From contig OZ244254.1 in the NCBI GenBank assembly GCA_965217205.1, positions 434,001 to 498,000 on the forward strand: a stretch of DNA of 64,000 nucleotides, given 5' to 3'. The stretch is from Maricaulis sp947259345. GTDB lineage: Bacteria; Pseudomonadota; Alphaproteobacteria; Caulobacterales; Maricaulaceae. Below are positions 9,133 to 17,288 of this stretch, in pieces. Every line of letters starts with the position of its first letter. Within the stretch, counting starts at the first letter, position 1. Position numbers and translations under genes: made by a program. Below the pieces are notes generated by a model, which saw nothing but the letters and a program-made list of their open reading frames with translations, did no database searches and was not told the DNA's origin.

Positions 9133-10518
9133 TTAGCGCTTCATACGGATGGCTTCGTCGAGCATCTCATCAGCGGTGGTGATGATCTTCGAGGAAGCGG
9201 AATAGGCCCGCTGCGTGGTGATCAGGCTGGTGAACTCATTGGCCAGATCGACATTGGAGCTTTCCAGGGTCGAGGCGGCAATCGAGCCGGAGGAGCCCAG
9301 GCCCGGCGGGTTGAGCGTGTAGGCACCCGATTCCGGCGTCACCGTGAAGGTACCGCCCGACTGGGCTTCCAGACCGTCCGGATTGGTGAAGGTCGCGACC
9401 GGGATCTGGTAGATCTTGCGGACGATGCCATTGGTGAACTTGGCGAAGACGAAACCGTCATCATCGACGTCGACGCTGGAGAAGTTACCGAAGGCCGAGC
9501 CGTTCACATTGGTCGAGAGCAGGGCGGACGGGCTGTCATACTGTGTGAAGCCGCCCGGTGCGTTGGGGTCGCCGAAATCCAGGGTGATCGATTGTGCATC
9601 CACGCCGGTTGCGGCCGCCCACTGGAATTCGTTCGCACCGAGTGCGGCGACGTTGGTGGAGGACAGGAAGTCGAGCTGGGTCGGCAGCGTCGTATTGGCG
9701 CTGTCAATGCGCCCCTGGGCGTCGAAGGCCACTGTGCCCGTCATCATTTGACCATCGATCAGATTGGCGCCAGTGGCGATGTCGGCGGCCGGGACCATGT
9801 GCACTTCGGCGTGCCACTGGTTCGGCGTCGAGCTCTTGAGCATGGAGATGGTCAGGGTACGCACACCACCGACACTGTCATAGAAGGGGATGGAGCGCTG
9901 GAAATCGGGCGTGACCGCTCCGGACGCCATGTTGGTCCCGGCAACGGTCGGGTCGTAGGTCGCTTCGTCAGCGGAGATGGCCTGACTTTGCTGCAGATTG
10001 GCGTTGATGCCCATCGTCGTCGTGGCTTCGGCCGCACCACCAATGGAAGACAGGTTGATGGTTTCCAGGGCGTTGAGGTCAGACGGGTTCTGCGGGACAG
10101 TCCCGTCAGCCGCAACCGGCCAGCCGGCGAGATACTTGCCGGCATCATTGCGCAGATAGCCGGTGGTGTCCGGCGTAAAGCGGCCGGCGCGGGTAAAGGA
10201 GACCGGGTCGGAGGAGTTCGGGGTGGCGTCATCGCGAACCACGAAAAAGCCACGACCCGAGATGGCCAGGTCCGTCGGTGAGGAGCCGGCGGTCAGGAGG
10301 CCGCTCTCGCCGATGGAGAGGCGCGCGACCGACCGGACGCCCGCTGCCGAATAGCCCTTGGTGGAGCTGTCACTGTCATAGAGCGGGGTGAAGACGGCGT
10401 TGGCGCGCTTGTAGCCGACCGTGTTGACGTTGGCGATATTGTCCGAAATCGAGGCGAGGGCGTTCGAGTTCGAGATCAGGCCGGATGCGCCGGCCAAAAG
10501 CGCTGAATTGATGCTCAT
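9133..10518 (-). CDS. flgE: FlgE, flagellar hook protein
   Basis: A 461-aa protein with the flagellar rod/hook N-terminus MSINSALLAGASGL and the family motif SDNIANVNTVGYKR, and a matching C-terminal helix ending in LITTQRAYSASSKIITTADEMLDEAIRMKR-type sequence (last 35 residues). The centre holds the exposed hook domains. FlgE polymerises into the hook outside the cell after type III export. It is the last gene of fliK-flgD-flgE and ends at a strong terminator. The order matches the Caulobacter hook operon flaJ-flbG-flaK. About 100 bp separate it from flgD, where I see no clear promoter. Confidence 0.95.
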   Translation of the reverse strand: MSINSALLAGASGLISNSNALASISDNIANVNTVGYKRANAVFTPLYDSDSSTKGYSAAGVRSVARLSIGESGLLTAGSSPTDLAISGRGFFVVRDDATPNSSDPVSFTRAGRFTPDTTGYLRNDAGKYLAGWPVAADGTVPQNPSDLNALETINLSSIGGAAEATTTMGINANLQQSQAISADEATYDPTVAGTNMASGAVTPDFQRSIPFYDSVGGVRTLTISMLKSSTPNQWHAEVHMVPAADIATGANLIDGQMMTGTVAFDAQGRIDSANTTLPTQLDFLSSTNVAALGANEFQWAAATGVDAQSITLDFGDPNAPGGFTQYDSPSALLSTNVNGSAFGNFSSVDVDDDGFVFAKFTNGIVRKIYQIPVATFTNPDGLEAQSGGTFTVTPESGAYTLNPPGLGSSGSIAASTLESSNVDLANEFTSLITTQRAYSASSKIITTADEMLDEAIRMKR

Positions 10519-10621
10519 TATGCATGCTCCTGGCGTTTTGGTTGTTTTAACGGAGCTTTCTGCTGGTCAGGTTGGCCGGATCGCCCTTCTGGCGGTCCGG
10601 ATCAGGCCGGCGGCCTGGCAA

Positions 10622-11287
10622 TCAGACTGTGCTGTCTTCCTTGATACTCATCACGGAGGAGAGCGGGACACGAATGCCGCCCATCTCCACAATGACTTCG
10701 GAACCGGACAGGTCGACGCCCGTGACACGGGCAGCGGCCTGGATATTGACGTCGATATTGTCGCCGTCCGCGTTCTGGGCGATGACTTCCAGCGTATAGA
10801 CGCCATCTTCCAGTGCATTGCCGCCATCGCCCAGGCCATCCCAGGCGAAGTCGTGCGTGCCGGCGGTGGTCTCGCCGTCAGAACGGGCCACGATGCGGTC
10901 TTCGGCATCGCGAATAATGATGGAGGAGGTCGTGGCCTCGCTCGGCAGTGTGTATTCCCAGCTCGCCTCGCCATTGGCCAATTCGGCCTGGGGCGTGACC
11001 GCCGTCGCAACGCGGCCGATATAACCGACCGAGGAACTCTGGGCCGCGGCCGACTGGAGCAGCAGGAGATTTTCCAGATTCTGGTTCTGGGCGATCTGCT
11101 GCTCGACGCTCGAGAAATCGACCAGCTGGTTCACGAACTGGGTCGAGTCCAGCGGATTGAGCGGGTCCTGGTTCTTCATCTGCTCGGTGAGCAGGGTCAG
11201 GAACATCTCGAAATTGTCGGCGAGGCCCGTCTGCGAATTCGCGAGGGCGGGACTGCTGGCGCCGAGACCGGATACTGCGTCTACCAT
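10622..11287 (-). CDS. flgD: FlgD, hook-capping protein
   Basis: A 221-aa protein with the FlgD N-terminal export/cap region (FLTLLTEQMKNQDPLNPLDSTQFVNQL is the family hallmark, residues about 30-56) and a C-terminal FlgD-Ig domain containing FAWDGLGDGGNALEDGVYTL. FlgD forms the temporary cap under which FlgE subunits assemble and is shed when the hook is complete. It lies 9 bp after fliK and about 100 bp before flgE on the same strand. It corresponds to Caulobacter flbG. Confidence 0.93.
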   Translation of the reverse strand: MVDAVSGLGASSPALANSQTGLADNFEMFLTLLTEQMKNQDPLNPLDSTQFVNQLVDFSSVEQQIAQNQNLENLLLLQSAAAQSSSVGYIGRVATAVTPQAELANGEASWEYTLPSEATTSSIIIRDAEDRIVARSDGETTAGTHDFAWDGLGDGGNALEDGVYTLEVIAQNADGDNIDVNIQAAARVTGVDLSGSEVIVEMGGIRVPLSSVMSIKEDSTV

Positions 11288-11296
11288 GCGTTACTC

Positions 11297-13294
11297 CTAG
11301 ACCTGCATATCGACGCCGGAGCGTCCTGACAGCAGGAAGCCGTAGGCAGAGCGCGGACGGGATGCGAGTTCATCCTCGGCGCGCTGCGCCATTTCGGTGG
11401 TCTGGGTGAAAATCGGAAGGGCCTCGCCCTGGCTGCGAGTGTCCTCGTCAGCCGGGTTCTGGCCATCATTCATCTGGAAGCTCAGCCCGTCCTCGCCAAG
11501 CTCAAGCCCCGCGTCTGCCAGGGCGCGCTCGAGGTCGCGGGCTGAACGTTGCAGCTCGTTCAGCGTTTCGGGGCGCTCGACGGTCAGGACCGCATGGACG
11601 CGATTGTCGGCGCGCAACTCGATGCGGACATCGACCTTGCCCAGTTCGGCCGGGTCGAGGCGGATATCAAAGACACGATTGCCGTTCGAGACCTGTTTGG
11701 TGATCTGACCGGCCAGCTGGGTGGCGCTGTGCGGGGTAAAGCGCGGCAAATGGCTGCCGGATTTGTCGGCGGCCAGGCGGCCGTCGGCGCGTGACAGGTT
11801 GAAATCGGTTTCCGCCTGCAAGGCCGCATCGGCCTGGGCGCTGTCGGCCATGGTCGCTGCCTGGGCCTGGCCTTCGCCCATGGCGCCGGTGAGGGGTGTG
11901 ATCGGCGCACCGCTCTGGGCGGCCGGAACTGGCGCATTCCTGTCGGCCGCCAATGCGGCGGCTGGATCAGATGCTGGCGTCCCGGCGGCTTGGGTCCCAG
12001 CAGCCGACATTGTTCCACCGGGCGAGCCTGTGCTGGCCTGTGCCGAGTTTCCGGCCTGGCCATTCGACGCGTTGGCGCCCTGTCCATTGGGGCGGGCTGC
12101 CAGGCTGCTGGCGGTCTGGATGGCAGCCTCGGCCTGGCCGCGCTGACGCAGCGGCTCGGCGGCCGTCCCGTCCGTGGTGGGGGTCGGGGCCTGACCTGTC
12201 TGGGCGGGCGGCGTCGGCGCAGCGCCCTTGCTGGCAGCGGCCGTAACGGAGGCTGCGGGGCTGGCATTCGCCTTTCCGGCCGCTGTCTTGGTTGTGTCGA
12301 GGCGAGGCTCGCCGGATTTCGGAGCAGCGAGATTGACCGCGCTGGCCGCCGCTGGCGTGGCGGTGGCTGCGCCGGACCGGGGATTGGCGACGGTGTCGCC
12401 CGTGACCGCCTGAGGCGAGGTCGTGGTGGTCGCTGCCGTCAGCGTGCTGACGCCTTGAGCCTGGGGCGCAGATGTCTGGGTCACAGGGGGCTGGACCCCT
12501 GCGGGTTCGGCTATTGTCGCCTGGCCATTGGCGGCGGGAGCCTGTTGAGCGGCAACGGGCTGCCCCTGGGGCTGACCGGCCATTCCAGGCTTGGGCAGGA
12601 TGATCTCGGAAGCGGGCTTGTCGGCCGCGACGGTCTTGGTATTGCCCGGCGTGCTGACGGGCGCCGCGGTGCCATCGGCGGTGGCGAGCTGAGGTGTCAG
12701 CTGTGGCGTTGATGCTTGGGCTGGTCCGGTATCGGACGCCGCAGGCGTCACCGGCGCGGCGTTGACGCCTGCGGCCGGAGTTGGTTCAGCCAGAGTTGGT
12801 TTAGCCGGCGTCCCTGTTGCCGCTGTCAGTGTGTCGCCAATGACTGTGCTGCCAGTAGTGGAATTGGTCGACGGATCGGCCGTGTCGAGGACGTTCTGGA
12901 CCGGGCGGGCGGGCTTGGTGGCAGCCGGGGCTACCGGTGCCACGGGCGTGACGGGAATAACCAGATCATCACCGAGCTCGGTTTCGCCGCTGGGCGCCCC
13001 GGGCATGACGACGGGCGCGGTGGCTTCCATGGCCAGCGGTGATGTGGAGGTGAGGGCGGCTTCGCGGACCGGCGCTGTCGCGTTGGCGCCGGACGTCTTG
13101 GACGCCATGCCAGTCTGCGCGGCGCTGCCCTGGGCCTGGTTGGCATTGACCATCAGCGCGAAGGGTGAGGCGCCGGCCTCGACCGATGCGGCCCCCTGAC
13201 TCGTTCCGGTCTCGCTGGATCCGGGCTGCGCAGTGGCGCTGCCGGATCCCGCAGGATTGGAGAACAGGTTCGACGTGGTCAGGTCCAGAGTCAT
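11297..13294 (-). CDS. fliK: FliK-like hook-length control protein
   Basis: A 665-aa protein. Residues 1 to about 530 are low-complexity, rich in Ala, Pro, Thr, Gly and Gln. The C-terminal hook-length domain (about 535-625) contains RVFDIRLDPAELGKVDVRIE and VERPETLNELQRSARDLERA, which are diagnostic of the Flg_hook domain. FliK measures hook length and switches export specificity from hook to filament proteins. It is first in a fliK-flgD-flgE operon, with a consensus sigma-54 promoter 57-71 bp upstream. The repeat-poor, disordered N-terminus varies freely in this family, so the long length is not alarming. Confidence 0.9.
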   Translation of the reverse strand: MTLDLTTSNLFSNPAGSGSATAQPGSSETGTSQGAASVEAGASPFALMVNANQAQGSAAQTGMASKTSGANATAPVREAALTSTSPLAMEATAPVVMPGAPSGETELGDDLVIPVTPVAPVAPAATKPARPVQNVLDTADPSTNSTTGSTVIGDTLTAATGTPAKPTLAEPTPAAGVNAAPVTPAASDTGPAQASTPQLTPQLATADGTAAPVSTPGNTKTVAADKPASEIILPKPGMAGQPQGQPVAAQQAPAANGQATIAEPAGVQPPVTQTSAPQAQGVSTLTAATTTTSPQAVTGDTVANPRSGAATATPAAASAVNLAAPKSGEPRLDTTKTAAGKANASPAASVTAAASKGAAPTPPAQTGQAPTPTTDGTAAEPLRQRGQAEAAIQTASSLAARPNGQGANASNGQAGNSAQASTGSPGGTMSAAGTQAAGTPASDPAAALAADRNAPVPAAQSGAPITPLTGAMGEGQAQAATMADSAQADAALQAETDFNLSRADGRLAADKSGSHLPRFTPHSATQLAGQITKQVSNGNRVFDIRLDPAELGKVDVRIELRADNRVHAVLTVERPETLNELQRSARDLERALADAGLELGEDGLSFQMNDGQNPADEDTRSQGEALPIFTQTTEMAQRAEDELASRPRSAYGFLLSGRSGVDMQV

Positions 13295-13350
13295 TGTCGC
13301 TCTTCGCGTGTCTCAAGGCGCACTTCACGCCTCGTCTCATCGCCATGATC

Positions 13351-13365
13351 GCAAGCGGTGTGCCA
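13351..13365 (-). promoter_or_regulatory. Sigma-54 promoter of fliK-flgD-flgE
   Basis: On the minus strand the sequence is TGGCACACCGCTTGC, an exact match to TGGCAC-N5-TTGC. The expected start site is near 13339, giving a leader of about 45 nt before the fliK ATG. FlbD, encoded in this window, is the likely activator by analogy with Caulobacter. Confidence 0.9.
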
Positions 13366-13529
13366 GACTGGAATTGATCTAACAATTTGAATTTATGCAT
13401 TAATTTCGCGGTAACACCTCGGGGTGGGCAGGAAAGGCCGGTCAGGTCTGCCCGCCGGTGGGCGCAATTTGCCGGGTTGTCCGGCCCGGGCTGCCGGGTG
13501 CGCTGGCGAGGCGACCCCTGTCCATATTA

Positions 13530-13591
13530 CCGCGCGTGAGCCCGGGCGCGCGCGAGCCTCTCTGGCAGGACGCGGCCGGGCTCACGCGCGG
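13530..13591. repeat. Perfect 16-bp inverted repeat between divergent flagellar promoters
   Basis: Arms 13530-13545 (CCGCGCGTGAGCCCGG) and 13576-13591 are exact reverse complements separated by 30 bases. The right arm ends 13 bp before the flgK-side sigma-54 promoter. In Caulobacter the matching flbG/flaN intergenic region carries FlbD enhancer (ftr) elements, so this is a candidate activator site. A hairpin role is also possible. Confidence 0.6.
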
Positions 13592-13603
13592 TGGCCGAGC
13601 GAT

Positions 13604-13618
13604 TGGCCCAGCGCTTGC
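13604..13618 (+). promoter_or_regulatory. Sigma-54 promoter of the flgK-flgL operon
   Basis: TGGCCCAGCGCTTGC matches TGGCAC-N5-TTGC at all but one base, with the invariant GG and GC correctly spaced. Transcription would begin near 13630, about 43 nt before the small leader reading frame and about 195 nt before the flgK ATG. It faces away from the fliK promoter. Confidence 0.85.
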
Positions 13619-13672
13619 GATGGTTAAGACAGGCCCTGACCGTCTTTGTCGGGCCAGGAATTCGGAAAGCGC

Positions 13673-13834
13673 ATGAAAAAGCAAATGAAGGCATACGGTT
13701 ACGGCAAGCCAAACCCTGTGGAGGCGCCCTTCGGGCTGACCGCCCCGCTGGGCAATGCTTGCCGCTTTGACGGCAGATATCGCCGCAACCGCAACCTTCT
13801 TGCCGACTGCGCAGGGAGCCAGCCATGTCGTTGA
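13673..13834 (+). CDS. Possible 53-aa leader protein overlapping flgK
   Basis: An ATG reading frame of 53 codons beginning MKKQMKAYGYGKPN. It starts about 43 nt after the predicted sigma-54 start site and its TGA lies 10 bases inside flgK, a typical coupled arrangement. A GGAA lies 5 bases before the ATG. Codon choice is GC-rich at third positions, like the neighbouring genes. The peptide is basic (RYRRNRN near residues 36-42) with two Cys and no membrane segment. I do not recognise a family. It could be a real first gene of the flgK operon, a regulatory leader peptide, or chance. Confidence 0.4.
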   Translation: MKKQMKAYGYGKPNPVEAPFGLTAPLGNACRFDGRYRRNRNLLADCAGSQPCR

Positions 13835-15966
13835 GTGGTATTCTCGGTAACGCCCTCTCGGGGCTTCAGGCCAGCCAGGCCGGATTGCGCGCGTCATCCA
13901 ACAACGTCGCCAATGTCAACACGCCCGGCTATGCGCGGACGATCGCCAGTTTCGAAGCGCGCAATGTCGGCGGCGTTGCCATGGGCGTGCAGGTCAATGG
14001 CATTGTCCGCATTGTTGACCGCCATCTCCAGCTGACTTCGCTGCGCTCGATCTCCGAGGCCGGCATGACCGAGGTCCGGGCCGGCACGCTTGATCGATTG
14101 CAAAGCCAGTTCGGCAATCTCGACGATAGCGGCTCGATCTTTTCCCGCCTGAACTCGGCCTTCACCGGCCTGTCGCAGGCCAGTGTCGACCCGACTCTGT
14201 CGGTCGCGCGCCTGTCGGCGGCGGCGGACCTGGACAGCTTCTTCACCGAAGCCCAGCGCCTGTCCGGCGAAATTCGCGCCCAGCGCCAGGAGGCCGATGC
14301 CAAGATCAACGCAACACTCCAGCGTTCCAATGAAATCCTGCGCGAGATCTATGAGCTGAACTCGAATGTCCAGGCGCTGGCCGCTGGCGGCGGCGATTCA
14401 TCGGGCGCTGAAAACCGGATTTCCGAACTGCTCGACGAAATGTCGGGATACATGGATATTCGCGCCGATTTCCAGGGCGATGGACGCGTCGTGCTTCGCA
14501 CGACAGACGGCGTGCTTCTGCTCGACAATTATCCGGCCAATCTGACCTACAAGGTCGCCGGCACGGGTTCCTATGGTGTGGAATACGGCAAGATCTACGC
14601 GGAATCGCCCAATGGCGGGAACCCGCAGGAGCTCGACAGCCATATCGCCTCGGGTGAGCTGCGCGCCTTGCTCGACCTGCGCGACAAGACGCTCCCGGAT
14701 GTGGCGGAAGAGCTGGCCGAAATGGCCTCCGGAGCGGCTGATGCGCTGAACGCTGCCCATAATGACGCGGCCTCCTATCCAGCGCCGCAGAGCCTGACCG
14801 GTCGCAATACCGGACTTGCTGCTGCCGATGCCCACAACTTCACCGGCGCGACCACGCTCGCCGTGGCCGACAATACCGGCGTTCTGGTGCGCCGGGTCGA
14901 TGTCGATTTCGATGCCGGTACCTATTCCGTGGATGGCGGCGCGGCGGTTGGTTTTGGCGGTACGATCGGTGATCTCGCCACGGCACTGAATACCGCCCTG
15001 GCCGGTGTCGGTTCGGCGAACTTCACCGATGGCACGCTGAGTGTCTCGGCGAATGCGGCCAATAACGGCGTTGCTTTCCTGCAGGATGAGACCACGCCGT
15101 CTGATCGCGGTGGTCGCGGCCTGTCCCACTTCTTCGGACTGAACGACCTCGTCCGCTCCGATTCACCGGGCTTCTTCGAGACGGGCCTCTCAGCCACGGA
15201 TGTCCACCAGTTCGCCACCGGAACCTCGCTCGAATTCCGGATGGACACGATCGAGGGCAAGACGGCTGGCACCTACACCATCCCCATGGTCACGGGTGAA
15301 ACCGTCGATGACATTGTCACTGCGCTCAATGACACCACGACCGGGATGGGGCGCTATGTCACCTTCTCCCTCGATGGCAATGGCAAGCTCTCCTACACGG
15401 CCAATGCCGGTTATGAGGGCTATGAGCTCTCCCTGACGGGCGACGACACCTCGCGCGGTACGACGGGCGTGGCCTTCTCGAAACTCTTCGGGGTCGGGCT
15501 GGAAGCCAAGGCGGCCCGTTCGGAGGCCTTCTCGGTCGACACGGCCATCCGCGCCGACTCCGCCCGCTTGGCGCTCGGCAAGCTGGACCTTGATGCCGCC
15601 ACCGTGGTGGGCGATTTCGTGCTGGCCGCCGGTGATAACCGCGGCGGCACCGGCCTGCAGGCCGCCCTCTCGGCCCCGCGCAGCTTCAATGCGGCGGGTT
15701 CGCTCGCGGCCTCGACGGCCAGCTTGGGCGATTACACGGCCCGTATCGCGGGCACGGTCGGTTCGCGTGCAGCCCGCGCCGAGAGCGAGGCCGCCTCGGC
15801 GGCGACGCTGCAGGCCACGGCGGCCCAGAAACGGGCCGATGTCGAAGGCGTCAGCCTCGACGAGGAATTGGCAGCGATGACGCTGTACCAGCAGTCCTAT
15901 AATGCCGCCGCGCGCATGCTGCAGGCGGCCAAGGAAATGACCGATACCCTGATGGGCATCGTCTAG
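13825..15966 (+). CDS. flgK: FlgK, hook-filament junction protein 1
   Basis: A 713-aa protein with the FlgK N-terminus MSLSGILGNALSGLQASQAG and the rod/hook motif SNNVANVNTPGYAR, and a C-terminal helix containing SLDEELAAMTLYQQSYNAAARML typical of hook-associated protein 1. The middle carries variable surface domains. FlgK is exported through the hook and forms the junction on which the filament grows. An AGGGAG lies 6 bases before the ATG. It is followed 14 bp later by flgL. This equals the flaN-flaO pair of Caulobacter, divergent from the hook operon. Confidence 0.94.
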   Translation: MSLSGILGNALSGLQASQAGLRASSNNVANVNTPGYARTIASFEARNVGGVAMGVQVNGIVRIVDRHLQLTSLRSISEAGMTEVRAGTLDRLQSQFGNLDDSGSIFSRLNSAFTGLSQASVDPTLSVARLSAAADLDSFFTEAQRLSGEIRAQRQEADAKINATLQRSNEILREIYELNSNVQALAAGGGDSSGAENRISELLDEMSGYMDIRADFQGDGRVVLRTTDGVLLLDNYPANLTYKVAGTGSYGVEYGKIYAESPNGGNPQELDSHIASGELRALLDLRDKTLPDVAEELAEMASGAADALNAAHNDAASYPAPQSLTGRNTGLAAADAHNFTGATTLAVADNTGVLVRRVDVDFDAGTYSVDGGAAVGFGGTIGDLATALNTALAGVGSANFTDGTLSVSANAANNGVAFLQDETTPSDRGGRGLSHFFGLNDLVRSDSPGFFETGLSATDVHQFATGTSLEFRMDTIEGKTAGTYTIPMVTGETVDDIVTALNDTTTGMGRYVTFSLDGNGKLSYTANAGYEGYELSLTGDDTSRGTTGVAFSKLFGVGLEAKAARSEAFSVDTAIRADSARLALGKLDLDAATVVGDFVLAAGDNRGGTGLQAALSAPRSFNAAGSLAASTASLGDYTARIAGTVGSRAARAESEAASAATLQATAAQKRADVEGVSLDEELAAMTLYQQSYNAAARMLQAAKEMTDTLMGIV

Positions 15967-15980
15967 GAGGTTTTTGCGCC

Positions 15981-16895
15981 ATGACCCGTGTTTCCACCTT
16001 CGCCGCGAACCAGAATGCGCTGCTGGACCTGATGAAGGCCCAGAAGTCGCTCTTCGACGCGCAAAAGCAGCTGACCACCGGCAAGCTTGCGACCGACCTC
16101 AAGGGTGTCGGGCATCAGGCCGAGACCCTGTCGGCGACCCGCTCGGCGCTACAACGGGCCGAAGCCTTCGAACAGGCGGCGGTGCGCACCGAGGCGCGTC
16201 TCGAGACCCAGGACATCGCCATGGGCCAGATGGCGGACGCTATCACCGATCTGCGTCTCGCCGTGACCTCGAAGGACGGCGACTACACCATGCTCCAGGT
16301 GCGCGAGGCCTTCTACAAGGTCTCCAACGCGCTCAACATGCAGCACGCCGGGACCTATGTCTTCGGCGGGACCCGCACCGACGTGCCGCCGGTCCAGACC
16401 AATGACATCAACGATCTGGTCGCCATGGGTACGGCCAGCGAGGCCTTCGTCAATAATGACCGGCGCCCGCAGGTCCAGCTCGACCAGAATCTGACCATGG
16501 AGACCGGCATGCTGGCCAGCGATGTCGGCGGCGAGGTCTTTGACAGCTTCAAGCGGATTGCCGATTTCAATGCCGGCGCCAACGGGCCCTTCGCCCAGCC
16601 GCTGACCGGGCCGCAGGAAACCTTCCTCAATGGCGAGATTCAGAATGTCATCACGGCGCTCGACAACATGTATACCAAGATCGGCGAAAATGGTGCCGCA
16701 CAAGCCAATGTGGAAACGCTGAAAAACTCCCATGCCGACCGCCAGACCTTCCTCCAGAAAATGCTGTCGGATCTGGAAGATGTCGACATGGCGGAAGCCG
16801 CCACCCGTTTCCAGCAGGCCCAGACTGCGCTGGATGTCTCGGCCAAGACCTTCTCCTCGCTCAGCCAGGTCTCGCTGCTGCCCTATCTGAGATAG
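15981..16895 (+). CDS. flgL: FlgL, hook-filament junction protein 3
   Basis: A 304-aa flagellin-fold protein. The N-terminal helix region (MTRVSTFAANQNALLDLMKAQ, first 21 residues, then LFDAQKQLTTGK) and the C-terminal helix (DVDMAEAATRFQQAQTALDVS followed by LPYLR) match flagellin and FlgL. It sits 14 bp after flgK with an AGGAGG-like site, so the pair is cotranscribed. FlgL is the second junction protein between hook and filament. Flagellin itself is not in the window. A short GC hairpin follows the stop but lacks a T-run. Confidence 0.92.
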   Translation: MTRVSTFAANQNALLDLMKAQKSLFDAQKQLTTGKLATDLKGVGHQAETLSATRSALQRAEAFEQAAVRTEARLETQDIAMGQMADAITDLRLAVTSKDGDYTMLQVREAFYKVSNALNMQHAGTYVFGGTRTDVPPVQTNDINDLVAMGTASEAFVNNDRRPQVQLDQNLTMETGMLASDVGGEVFDSFKRIADFNAGANGPFAQPLTGPQETFLNGEIQNVITALDNMYTKIGENGAAQANVETLKNSHADRQTFLQKMLSDLEDVDMAEAATRFQQAQTALDVSAKTFSSLSQVSLLPYLR

Positions 16896-16979
16896 GGGAG
16901 GGGACGCTCAGGCGCCCCAGTCCCGCTAGTTCGCGCGACGGATCCGGCCTAATCTGGCCTGACTGTTGACGAGGCTGCC

Positions 16980-17198
16980 ATGCTCACCCGCTTGATTTTC
17001 GCGCTATCGCTTGCCCTGCTCGGTGCCTTTATCGGTGGCGGGATTGTCTGGCTGGCGACCTGGCAGATCGAGGCGGCGCTCATGGCTGCGCTGGCGCTGG
17101 CACCCGTCTTTGCCTTGCTGGGCCTGGCCCTCGGTGGCCGCCAGCTCAGCCGCAATATCTCCCCCGCTAACGGATACATGCCGTTCTGGCGGGAATAG
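16980..17198 (+). CDS. Small two-helix membrane protein of unknown function
   Basis: A 72-aa protein with two predicted membrane helices, about residues 5-27 and 32-52, followed by a short polar tail ending NGYMPFWRE. There is no signal cleavage site or known motif. It lies 84 bp after flgL and 90 bp before mnmA on the same strand. Codon use resembles the neighbours. I do not recognise a family, and its link to flagella or tRNA modification is unclear. Confidence 0.55.
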   Translation: MLTRLIFALSLALLGAFIGGGIVWLATWQIEAALMAALALAPVFALLGLALGGRQLSRNISPANGYMPFWRE

Positions 17199-17288
17199 CG
17201 CCGCCTCTTGGGTCTGTGGGCATTTAGGCGTATAGAGCCGCCTCCAACAAACGTTTGCTGCGGGCCTTGACCCCGCTGGAGGCGAAAG

